Positions 55,507 to 64,000 of a DNA stretch of 64,000 nt are shown here, piece after piece. The notes beneath the pieces were generated by a model. That model did not search any database and was not told where the DNA came from. It saw only the letters and a list, made by a program, of their open reading frames with translations. Positions within the stretch are counted from its first letter, which is position 1. Each line of letters starts with the position of its first letter. The stretch spans positions 496,001 through 560,000 of the forward strand of contig JADKHO010000004.1 in NCBI GenBank assembly GCA_016721765.1. Reading direction: 5' to 3'. The translations under genes and the position numbers were made by a program. The DNA is from Bacteroidota bacterium. GTDB lineage: Bacteria; Bacteroidota; Bacteroidia; UBA4408.

Positions 55507-55550
55507 CCTTCTAAGCAGTAGGTCGCGCGTTCGAATCGCGCCGGGATCAC
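55507..55550 (+). repeat. attR: 44-bp copy of tRNA-Arg 3' end
   Basis: Exact direct repeat of 20289-20332, lacking the 5' part of the tRNA (it is preceded by GGACTGACCAGTT instead). It marks the right end of the integrated element. Confidence 0.92.
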
Positions 55551-55577
55551 AAGGGTTTCACAAGCTTCAAATTCTCT

Positions 55578-55597
55578 GGTTTAAACATGGTTTAAAC
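55578..55597 (+). promoter_or_regulatory. Second arm-like repeat pair, outside attR
   Basis: GGTTTAAAC occurs twice 11 bases apart (55578-55586, 55589-55597), 28 bases beyond attR. The architecture copies the GGTACAA pair of the element's own ends but with a different word, suggesting the end of another element at the same tRNA. Confidence 0.4.
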
Positions 55598-55647
55598 AAA
55601 CCATTAAAACAAGTCACTATTCGAAAAGATAAAAATCCTTAATAACC

Positions 55648-56289
55648 TTATAGATTTTTATAAAGTCTAAGAAGCTTCTCTTCAAGTTTATACCCCTGGT
55701 CAAAACAATACTCCATGAGTGAAATTTCATGATTCAGGTAAGCCTTATCTTTTAATAGATTTAAATAATGATTTGGCTCTCTTGAGATTAGTGAGATTGT
55801 AACTTCTTGTTTCCCATTTTGAATCTCATGGTATATTTTATCTACATAAAACATGTTACAATCACATTTCGGTTTTACGAATGAAAAGGAGAAACTTTCT
55901 CCGAATTTTGGCATGACATCCAAACCCATGTTAAAATAGCAGCTATTTCCCCAATATTCAAATGACAACGAATACAGTTGTTGGTTTGGTAAGGAAAATA
56001 GTTCCGGACGATCGAAATTCAAATCCATAATGTCCTCATAAATTGTTTTAATTTGCATGCTGAAAGAAGAATAACTAATTCCTAACTTCTTTGCTACCTC
56101 ACCAAGTGAAGAAAACCGCTCCTCTTCCTCATGGTTTTGTTTATAATTTATCAACCATCTCAATAAATCCTTATATGGCTCATTATCCGCTTTTAATAAT
56201 TTGGTGTAACAGGGGAAGTGCAACAAGGCGAAAAAATAATCGCTTGTTGTTGCCTTGAAATCAATTGTTGGGTTAGATTTAGTTTTCAT
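55648..56289 (-). CDS. Hypothetical protein with HTH-like segment
   Basis: A 213-residue protein without signal peptide. Residues about 58-90 (FSSLGEVAKKLGISYSSFSMQIKTIYEDIMDL) look like a helix-turn-helix, so it may bind DNA. The remainder (CDCNMFYVDKIYHEIQNGKQEVTISLISREPNHYLNLL) is unrecognised. It begins about 100 bp outside attR and reads towards it. Proteins of this size with an HTH near tRNA-adjacent sites are often left by earlier mobile elements; together with the GGTTTAAAC pair this supports, weakly, an older element here. Confidence 0.6.
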   Translation of the reverse strand: MKTKSNPTIDFKATTSDYFFALLHFPCYTKLLKADNEPYKDLLRWLINYKQNHEEEERFSSLGEVAKKLGISYSSFSMQIKTIYEDIMDLNFDRPELFSLPNQQLYSLSFEYWGNSCYFNMGLDVMPKFGESFSFSFVKPKCDCNMFYVDKIYHEIQNGKQEVTISLISREPNHYLNLLKDKAYLNHEISLMEYCFDQGYKLEEKLLRLYKNL

Positions 56290-56503
56290 ATTTTATATAG
56301 TATTTGAATATGAAATAATATAGGCAGCATGATATTCTCTATATATTTTGAACTATATATCAGATTGATAAAATCTGGAGGGTATCACTCATATATTATT
56401 ACTCCCTAAAATAAATATCAATTTTATATTCCAGCGCAGTTAATTTCATATTAATAATAATTGCCAGTAATTAATTTAAATATTCCCTTTATATATGATT
56501 TTC

Positions 56504-56535
56504 CGGGAATTCTTGGGAAATCCTGAGAATTCCCG
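56504..56535. promoter_or_regulatory. Inverted repeat CGGGAATTCT / AGAATTCCCG
   Basis: Perfect 10-bp inverted repeat with a 12-base spacer, in the gene-free stretch between the divergent HTH-like gene and the small ORF. It could be an operator for the HTH-like protein. No other feature was recognised from 56290 to 56651. Confidence 0.45.
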
Positions 56536-56651
56536 AGATTGTTATTATTTGATTTAGCAAGTGAAATATTCTACCCCAAATTAATTATGGTTAATATCAA
56601 GCGGTTTGTATTTTACCTTTTTATATATTTAAATAGATATAAATAGATAAT

Positions 56652-56765
56652 ATGAAACTTATTGCAAAAAAAGATGCCCAATTTATATCACATGAAAAAT
56701 ATTTAGTAGAAGAAGATGCATCTTATTTGTTTTCTGATGGTATTGCTGATACATTTAATGAATAA
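56652..56765 (+). CDS. Very small ORF, 37 aa, unknown
   Basis: ATG at 56652 opens a 37-residue acidic frame (MKLIAKKDAQFISHEKYLVE ... DGIADTFNE). The composition is protein-like (mixed charges, no low complexity) but there is no homologue I recognise and no promoter match. It lies in an otherwise gene-free 645-bp gap, so it may be chance. Confidence 0.25.
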   Translation: MKLIAKKDAQFISHEKYLVEEDASYLFSDGIADTFNE

Positions 56766-56934
56766 AATAAGTAACATAATTTCCGAAAATTTCGAGGGAT
56801 TATTAGTTCAGCTTCATGGCTTTTGACTTGATTTAATATTATGAGAAATTTGATCATTTTATAATGAATAAACCAATAAAAATTTTTATTTATTATATTT
56901 GTTTAGCACCCATTCGAGTAAAATATTTATTGAC

Positions 56935-58500
56935 ATGAATAGAAAATTATGCTTATTATTTATTTTGTTATTTAAATCACATCTTACTTTCTGTCAGCAA
57001 AGTTTTCAAAAGATATTTAATAGTCAAGGAAATTGCTACGGCACCTGTATTGAGAAAACTAACGATAATGGCTTTATCATTTCAGGATATTCAACTTCAG
57101 GATCATATTCATTTGCAATATTGATTAAAACAAATTCAATTGGTGATACCATTTGGACAGGAAAATACTATGGAACATGCTGGTATGGAAGCAAAGCATA
57201 TACTGTAAGCCAGTTAAATAACGGAAATTATATTTTTACAGGATCTCCTTGTATTGGTCAAAATTCAAAGCACTATTTAAATGAAATCGATTCTGTTGGA
57301 AATTTACTAGGTTGGAGTGAAATGTTTGGAGTCAATGGAACTGCAAATGAAATAATTATTAAAAAAAATGGTGGAATTGCTTTAGTTGGAATGGCGATGG
57401 GAATGATCGGGGGAATGCTTGGGGGGCCTTTGAGGACAGCTTTATTTAATCCGCTTAGCTCAATGATTAATCCTTCTAAAATTACTATAGAGGATTCTTT
57501 GGTTTTTGCTCCTTATTACTATGGTTCTTCATTAAAGGAAACTCCGGACAGTGGTATAATCATATTATCAAATGATGGAATCAATGCGAGTATTTATAAA
57601 ATTGATTCATTAAATAATGTAATATGGGGGAAAGTGCTAACAGGATGTAATGAAGGAAATTTTATTAATAAAACCTCTGATGGTGGTTTTATTGTGACAG
57701 GAACTACAAATACCACTCAGAAAGACTTATACTTATTAAAAATTGACTCCGCAGGGAACAAAATTTGGGAAAAATCATTTGGCGGAACACTTGATGATTT
57801 TGGATACTATGTTGAAGAAACTAGCGATTCTGGCTTTATAATAGTAGGTAAAACCCTTAGTTTCGGCTTGGGCGGAAGTGATGTTTATTTAATTAAAACT
57901 GATTCCATTGGAAATTTAGAATGGAGCAAAACTTATGGCGGCACCGGAGATGACGAAGGAAAATCACTAAAGAAAACAACTGATGGAGGGTATATGATTA
58001 CAGGTACCGGTTTTTTCAATAATTCTTATAAAATATACCTTATTAAAGTTGATGGAAGTGGCAATAGTTCTTGCAATGAAAGTACTCCGTTAACAATTGA
58101 CAGTACATTGGTAACAAGCATTCTTAAAAAGACAACTCATACTGGTTCACCTGGGACATCGATGCCTCTCCCAGATTATTTTAGTTTATCAAAATCTCTT
58201 AATATAGGTGTAATTTGTACTACCTTATCTAGTGCAGAAATTGAAACAAATAATCAGCCCATATTTTTTCCAAATCCTAGTAAAGGTGAAATTTTCTTTC
58301 AATTAAATTCAGAAAAATGTGGGAATGTGAAAGTTGCAATAATAAATTCTCTAGGAAAGGAAGTTTTCTTTTCAAATAATATTTTAAAATCAAATGATTG
58401 CACTTTTAGTATTGCTACAAAAATACCTCCAGGTGTTTACTTTATAAGAGTTAATGATGCTAAAATTCAATATTTTCAAAAGCTTGTTATAACTGAATGA
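56935..58500 (+). CDS. Secreted repeat protein with T9SS type A sorting domain
   Basis: About 521 residues from the ATG at 56935, which gives a normal signal peptide (LCLLFILLFKSHLTFCQQ); an in-frame ATG 12 codons upstream would displace it. The body has repeats of about 45-55 residues with the pattern TSDGGFIVTGTTNT...DLYLLKIDSAGNKIWEKSFGGTLDD, a propeller-type arrangement common in secreted proteins of this phylum. An unusual hydrophobic Gly/Met-rich stretch (ALVGMAMGMIGGMLGG) lies near residue 160. The C-terminus (IFFPNPSKGEIFFQL ... PPGVYFIRVNDAKIQYFQKLVI) is a T9SS type A sorting domain. TATATTTG at 56894-56901 is a possible -7 box. Ligand unknown. Confidence 0.85.
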   Translation: MNRKLCLLFILLFKSHLTFCQQSFQKIFNSQGNCYGTCIEKTNDNGFIISGYSTSGSYSFAILIKTNSIGDTIWTGKYYGTCWYGSKAYTVSQLNNGNYIFTGSPCIGQNSKHYLNEIDSVGNLLGWSEMFGVNGTANEIIIKKNGGIALVGMAMGMIGGMLGGPLRTALFNPLSSMINPSKITIEDSLVFAPYYYGSSLKETPDSGIIILSNDGINASIYKIDSLNNVIWGKVLTGCNEGNFINKTSDGGFIVTGTTNTTQKDLYLLKIDSAGNKIWEKSFGGTLDDFGYYVEETSDSGFIIVGKTLSFGLGGSDVYLIKTDSIGNLEWSKTYGGTGDDEGKSLKKTTDGGYMITGTGFFNNSYKIYLIKVDGSGNSSCNESTPLTIDSTLVTSILKKTTHTGSPGTSMPLPDYFSLSKSLNIGVICTTLSSAEIETNNQPIFFPNPSKGEIFFQLNSEKCGNVKVAIINSLGKEVFFSNNILKSNDCTFSIATKIPPGVYFIRVNDAKIQYFQKLVITE

Positions 58501-58534
58501 TTACTAAATCCATTTTGAATTCTAATATTGAGCC

Positions 58535-60768
58535 GTGAGCAAATTTATTTTTTTTTTGATTTTAGTTTATTCTTTCATTCTCCCAATAAATTTACATTCA
58601 GAAGAAATACCTCTTAATTCAAATAGAGTAATTAATAATGTCGATACATCGGTAATAAATGAATTAAATAAATATAGTCGAAAGTTTATTAATTCAGGGA
58701 ATAATGACAGTGGTAGAAAATGTGCGGAGAAGGCTTTACTTCTTTCTAAAGAACTTGGATATAAACTTGGCATTGCAAATTCACTTAACAATATTGGTAT
58801 AATTAATTTTAACCAAGGTAATTATCCCTTGTCATTAAATTTCCATTTGAAGTCATTAAAAATCAGAAAGGAAATTAATGATAAGCATGGCATAGCCGCT
58901 TCTTCAAATAATATCGGACTTATTTATAACGAAATGGGATATTACTCAGAAGCTATGAATTATTATTCTCAATGTTATAAAACCATGATTGAGCTAAAGG
59001 ATAAAAGAGGGGTTGGAATTACATTAAATAACATTGGATTAATGAATCGAATACAAGGAAATTATCCCAAAGCTTTGTTTTATAATTTAAAAGCTTTGAG
59101 GATTCAGGAAGAAATTAATGATAAAAGTGGAATTGCTAAATCGGCAAATAATATTGGAGTTATTTATGATGACATTGCTAATTACTCAATGGCCATCAAG
59201 TATCATGAGAAGTCTTTAATAATAAGTAAACAATTAGATGAAAAAATAAAATTGCAGGTAGTTTAAATGATATTGGTAGTGTCTATTTTCATCAAGGTAA
59301 TTATTCCAAAGCACTTGAATACTATAATAATTCTGTGCAAATCAAAGAAAGAATTGGTGATAAGAGCGGTATTTCCAAATCATTAAGTAATATCGGAAAC
59401 ATATATCTAATCAAATTGGATTATGTAAATGCTCTTGACTTTTATTTAAAAGGCTTAAAAATTCAGAATGAAATTGAAGACCGGGATGCCTGCGCAATTT
59501 CATATAATGATATTGGCACTGTTTATACTAAATTAAAGAAATATAAGGAAGCCTATAATTCCTTTTACCAAAGTATTTCGATTGCGAGAGAAATTAATAG
59601 TTATGTATCATTAAAAGATGGTTACGAAAATTTATCTAAACTAGATAGCATTACTAATAATTTTGAGAATTCATTAAAAAACTATAAACTCTTTACTATA
59701 TATAAAGATAGCCTTTACAATGAAGAACGCACAAAGAAAATTGTGCAATCACAAATGCAATATGACTTTGACAAAAAGGAATCGGCAACTAAAGCTGAGC
59801 AAGAAAGGAAAGATATTCTAATAACCAAAGAATCTGAAAAACAAAGACAGATCAGAAACAGCATTTTAGGAGGCTTTATTTTTGTATTAATTATTTCACT
59901 ATTGCTTTATCGAAGCCGACAAATAAAACAAAGAAACAATACCGAATTGCTAGAAAAAAATTCAGTTATCTCACAACAAAAGGAATTAGTCGAAATAAAA
60001 AACAAAGAAATTTTGGACAGCATCTCATACGCCAAACGAATTCAAGCCACTATCCTACCATCAGTTCGTGTTGTAAAAAAATATTTAGAAGATTCCTTTA
60101 TTCTTTATTTGCCCAAAGACATTGTAGCAGGTGATTTTTATTGGATGGAGAGTATTGCGGATGAATCCATAGTTTATTTTGCTGCTTGTGACTGCACCGG
60201 CCATGGCGTTCCAGGTGCTATGGTAAGTGTGGTTTGTCACAATGCTTTGAATAAAGCACTCAAGGAATTTGAAAAAAGAACTCCTGCTGAAATATTAGAC
60301 AAAGTTTCAGAAATGGTAATTGAAGATTTCAATAAAAATGCGGATGATGACGATGAAGTAAAAGATGGAATGGATGCTTCGCTTTGCGCATTAAATATAG
60401 AAAGCGGACAATTGCAATGGGCAGGAGCAAATAATGCATTGTGGATTATTAAACCGAATGGAACACTCAATGAATACAAACCCAACAAGCAACCGGTTGG
60501 AAAATCATATGATAGAACTTCCTTTACAAATCATACCATTCAATTAGAAAAGGGAGATACTTTATATCTTTTTACAGATGGATATGCTGATCAATTTGGC
60601 GGAACTGAAAGTCGTAAATTTCAACGTAAAGGTTTTAAAGAATTACTTGTTTCCATTCACCAGCTAACAATGGAACAACAACGTGAAGCCATTTACACAA
60701 CATTTGAAAGCTGGCGTGGTGCTAATGAACAGGTGGATGATGTTTGTATTATTGGGGTTAGGGTTTGA
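58535..60768 (+). pseudogene. TPR-SpoIIE/PP2C phosphatase with one frameshift (paralogue of 8076-10157)
   Basis: Two frames form one protein of about 744 residues, starting at a GTG (58535) with signal peptide FFLILVYSFILPINLHS. At least eight TPRs follow, with the motif IANSLNNIGIINFNQGNYPLSLNFHLKSLKI. The break is at an A run near 59240 (GATGAAAAAATAAAATTG); one extra A gives DEKNKIAGSLNDIGSVYFHQG and joins exactly to the second frame. Then come a coiled coil, one membrane helix (ILGGFIFVLIISLLLY) and an intact SpoIIE domain (LPKDIVAGDFYW, DCTGHGVPGA, GMDASLCAL, WAGANNALW). It has the same architecture as 8076-10157 but with the standard AGAN motif. Probably functional if the indel is an error. 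It starts 34 bp after the T9SS gene. Confidence 0.88.
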
Positions 60769-61265
60769 AGATTTTGTCTACTTTGGTTTTCACCTATATT
60801 TGCTACAATTAGTCAAACCACTTCAAGAAAAAATACAATATTACTCCAATAAAAAAGCCATCACATCACTGTATAACAAGGAAAGTATAATAAGTCAAAA
60901 AGATAAACACTTGTAGAAGCTTCAAATTGAGATTTTTTCATTTTAACTTTTCAGTTATGATAAAATTAAACTAGAATAAATCGTTCTTTATAATTTTTTA
61001 TATTCCAAAATTGCATTCCGAAAGACTAATAGTTTTCGATAGATTTACTTTCAACAGATTAACTAACAATCATAGCTTTTTTATATCTGATATTAATAAT
61101 TTATTATAATTTAAAACTATAACTATTCACTTTAATAATATGCGATTTTTTTTCAACTTAGAAATCTAGATAATTCGCGAGTATCAATAAAAAATAATTG
61201 CGAAAAATTAGATTGAATAAGCCAATGATTATAAATTGCAATTCAAAAAAAACTTCCTATCAAAT
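60769..61265. other. Gene-free, very AT-rich stretch
   Basis: Convergent intergenic region between the phosphatase and the CUB-repeat gene. No credible frame, RNA, terminator hairpin or repeat was recognised. Confidence 0.4.
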
Positions 61266-64000
61266 TCATTTTTGAATTTTTACCGTTTTTAATTTTGTAT
61301 TTGTTGAGCTAACTGATAGAAAATAAATGCCTTTTGAAAAATCCCCAATGTTTATTTGAATGTCAAAACTTCCATTAATTGACTGGCTTTTAACCTCATA
61401 CAATTTCCTGCCTAATAAATCAGTTAAGATTATTTTGTAGTTTTCTTCGGGCAGATTTACACAAGATAAATTTATAAATTCATTAACTGGATTGGGAAAT
61501 ATTTGTATTTTAGGATTATCCTTTATAATGTCATTTGTAGAAATAGGTGAACAAGAAATAAATGCTGACCATCCAGCCCTTAATCCAATAGGAGCAGTGT
61601 TGAAAGGTGCATAAGAAACAAATTTGAAAGTCATACTTCCATCAACTGCGGTTGAGGTAAATGACCCAGGATTCAAAACACCACTTAAAGTAGCAATAAT
61701 TGGAGAAGCTATACTAGACCCGTTATATATATATAGTTTATCATCGTCTATTTGACTATAATTGTTGAAATCATGATATTGGGTTTGAGTGCTTAAAGAA
61801 CTAAATGCTACATCTATTTTTTTATTTGAATAATCAGGATAAAAAGTTATAATGGTACCACCTGAAGGTATGATTGTGCTTTGATTGTCCATGTAATCAC
61901 CCAAAGGTCCTCCACTATCATAAAAGTTACCACCACATGTTGTAAATGATCCGGAAGCTATCATTGAAATATCAGTAGGGGTGTAATTGCATGCTAACGT
62001 TGCGGACCATCCTGATCTTGTTCCACTGGTTGCAGTATAATATGGGGAGTGTGAAACAAATTTAAAAGTCAAACTTCCGTCAGCTGCACTGGATGTTATT
62101 GTTCCATAACCTGCTTGGCCTTGCAACGCACCAACTTGAACAGAAGATGTACTATTACCATTATAGACATATAAAATATCATCATCTATTTGACTGTAAT
62201 TCGATAAGTCATGATAATGTGTTTCTGTATTAAATGAATTGAATGTCACACTTACCTTCGCTCCAACTGTTGAAGGATATATTGTTACAATAGTACCACC
62301 TGAAGGCATGATTGTGCTTTGATTGTCCATGTAATCACCCAAAGGTCCTCCACTATCATAAAAGTTACCACCACATGTTGTAAATGATCCGGAAGCTATC
62401 ATTGAAATATCAGTAGGGGTGTAATTGCATGCTAACGTTGCGGACCATCCTGATCTTGTTCCACTGGTTGCAGTATAATATGGGGAGTGTGAAACAAATT
62501 TAAAAGTCAAACTTCCGTCAGCTGCACTGGATGTTATTGTTCCATAACCTGCTTGGCCTTGCAACGCACCAACTTGAACAGAAGATGTACTATTACCATT
62601 ATAGACATATAAAATATCATCATCTATTTGACTGTAATTCGATAAGTCATGATAATGTGTTTCTGTATTAAATGAATTGAATGTCACACTTACCTTCGCT
62701 CCAACTGTTGAAGGATATATTGTTACAATAGAACCACCTGAAGGCATGATTGTGCTTTGATTGTCCATGTAATCACCCAAAGGTCCTCCACTATCATAAA
62801 AAGTTACCACCACATGTTGTAAATGATCCGGAAGCTATCATTGAAATATCAGTAGGGGTGTAATTGCATGCTAACGTTGCGGACCATCCTGATCTTGTTC
62901 CACTGGTTGCAGTATAATATGGGAGTGTGAAACAAATTTAAAAGTCAAACTTCCGTCAGCTGCACTGGATGTTATTGTTCCATAACCTGCTTGGCCTTGC
63001 AACGCACCAACTTGAACAGAAGATGTACTATTACCATTATAGACATATAAAATATCATCATCTATTTGACTGTAATTTGATAAGTCATGATAATGTGTTT
63101 CTGTATTAAATGAATTGAATGTCACACTTACCTTCGCTCCAACTGTTGAAGGATATATTGTTACAATAGTACCACCTGAAGGCATGATTGTGCTTTGATT
63201 GTCCATGTAATCACCCAAAGGTCCTCCACTATCATAAAAGTTACCACCACATGTTGTAAATGATCCGGAAGCTATCATTGAAATATCAGTAGGGGTGTAA
63301 TTGCATGCTAACGTTGCGGACCATCCTGATCTTGTTCCACTGGTTGCAGTATAATATGGGGAGTGTGAAACAAATTTAAAAGTCAAACTTCCGTCAGCTG
63401 CACTGGATGTTATTGTTCCATAACCTGCTTGGCCTTGCAACGCACCAACTTGAACAGAAGATGTACTATTACCATTATAGACATATAAAATATCATCATC
63501 TATTTGACTATAATTCGATAAGTCATGATAATGTGTTTCTGTATTAAATGAATTGAATGTCACACTTACCTTCGCTCCAATTGTTGAAGGATATATTGTT
63601 ACAACGGAATATTGGTTATCAGGATAATCATTAATAATTCCGCCTCCATCATAAAAATTTGCAGAACAAACTGTGTAAGTTCCTGAATTTGACATCACAA
63701 TATCATTAATAGGTGAATTAACATTTAATGAAGCAGCATTACTTATTGCATTATACGCATTGCAAGGACTAGAGCTTGAAATAATACATTTAAATTGATA
63801 TCCGGACATAGATAAAGTTGTATTATTGATATTAAGCATAGAAGAATTAATACCAGAAAAAGGTGCACTATTGGGGACATTTATCCAACCACTCCCTGTG
63901 TCATATTGCCATTGGTAAGAATAAGGTAAAACACCTCCATTTGCTGTAACTGTAAAACTTGTTCCTCCTGGAGCAGTCACCTGCACACTTGTTGGATTTA
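61266..64000 (-). CDS. Large T9SS-sorted protein with CUB-like repeats, 5' end beyond window, two compensating indels
   Basis: The frame is open to the right edge, so the N-terminus is missing. The visible ~910 residues begin with an Ig-like SprB-type module (FTVTANGGVLPYSYQWQYDTG), then a diverged CUB-like unit, three nearly identical 146-residue CUB-like units (CGGNFYDSGGPLGDYMDNQS ... VSVTFNSFNTETHYHDLSNY ... DDDILYVYNGNS ... SLTFKFVSHS) and one more diverged unit. It closes with a T9SS type A sorting domain (IQIFPNPVNEFINL ... GIYFLSVSST). CUB-like modules bind ligands through acidic/Tyr sites, so a surface-binding protein is likely. An extra A near 62800 and a missing G near 62928, relative to sister repeats, shift the frame and then restore it. 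Confidence 0.82.
61862..63600 (-). repeat. 438-bp near-identical tandem repeats in the CUB-like protein
   Basis: The marker GTGTAATTGC recurs at 61981, 62419, 62858 and 63295, that is every 438 bp apart from the one-base insertion and one-base deletion. Units are almost identical in DNA, so amplification or gene conversion is recent and assembled copy number is uncertain. Confidence 0.88.

Larger units (their letters stand above)
20289..55550. mobile_element. Tyrosine-integrase element inserted in tRNA-Arg(TCT), about 35 kb
   Basis: Boundaries are set by the exact 44-bp direct repeat of the tRNA-Arg 3' end (20289-20332 and 55507-55550). A tyrosine recombinase gene (54142-55359) lies next to the right end, and an identical 20-bp repeat lies inside each end (20381-20400, 55371-55390). 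The cargo is a T9SS adhesin with a PorP/SprF partner, an inverted-repeat-bounded WG/MORN cassette, an HTH/ATPase operon with iteron-like repeats, a type I restriction-modification locus with nested defence-type genes, a tRNA-like gene, a HEPN-like pair and a transposase scrap. No relaxase, type IV secretion or phage structural genes were seen, so it is a genomic island or an element mobilised by others rather than a self-transmissible ICE or prophage. Confidence 0.88.

Noticed and set aside
60683..60916. An open frame overlapping the 3' end of the SpoIIE phosphatase gene
   Set aside because: It lies in another frame of the phosphatase C-terminus and has no protein-like features of its own.

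Overview
This AT-rich window comes from a member of the Bacteroidota. The evidence is direct. Several secreted proteins end in type IX secretion (T9SS) sorting domains, of both type A and the gliding-motility 'CHU_C' type B. There is a PorP/SprF-family partner gene. Several promoters fit the TTG/TTTG...TAnnTTTG pattern of this phylum, and Shine-Dalgarno sites are mostly absent. Genus cannot be read from the sequence.

Layout. (1) 1-3767: a probable iron-acquisition run made of an outer-membrane barrel (cut by the window edge), a Rieske lipoprotein, an imelysin lipoprotein and a di-haem DUF1111 oxidoreductase. (2) 3.8-11.4 kb: an AraC regulator, a T9SS-sorted propeller protein, an M20 peptidase, a small secreted protein, a TPR-SpoIIE phosphatase and a GT4 glycosyltransferase, all intact. 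(3) 11.4-18.95 kb: rnhB, a large membrane-anchored protein, a lipoprotein and a DUF5723-OmpA protein. Each is broken by one or more one-base indels, mostly in short homopolymers. This looks more like uncorrected assembly error than four adjacent pseudogenes. (4) 19.0-20.3 kb: a methyltransferase-like gene, tRNA-Pro(TGG), two defective 74-bp tRNA-Arg-like tandem copies, and an intact tRNA-Arg(TCT).

(5) 20.29-55.55 kb: an integrated element of about 35 kb. An exact 44-bp duplication of the tRNA-Arg 3' end bounds it, a tyrosine integrase sits just inside the right end, and an identical 20-bp direct repeat containing two GGTACAA words lies just inside both ends (candidate integrase arm sites). 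Its cargo is: (a) a giant PKD/Ig-like T9SS adhesin with 657-bp near-identical repeats plus its PorP/SprF partner; (b) a WG-repeat lipoprotein and a MORN-repeat protein enclosed by 25-bp inverted repeats without a transposase; (c) a nine-copy 21-22-bp iteron-like array beside an HTH / coiled-coil / RecA-like ATPase operon; (d) a defence block of type I restriction-modification (hsdM, hsdS ... hsdR) with a DUF6615-like predicted nuclease, a SIR2-like protein, a DUF262/DUF1524 GmrSD-like protein, an AlbA_2 protein, a 155-aa unknown and a DUF3883 protein inserted between hsdS and hsdR; (e) a class-II-shaped tRNA-like gene with a UAU anticodon, a two-gene HEPN-like module, an HTH protein and a transposase scrap.

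(6) 55.6-64 kb: chromosome, or an older element (a second pair of integrase-arm-like repeats lies just outside attR). It carries an HTH-like protein, a T9SS protein, a second TPR-SpoIIE phosphatase with one frameshift, and a T9SS protein with 438-bp CUB-like repeats that runs off the right edge. The best candidates for undescribed biology are the SIR2/DUF6615 pair nested inside the type I locus, the inverted-repeat-bounded WG/MORN cassette, and the HEPN pair next to the integrase.
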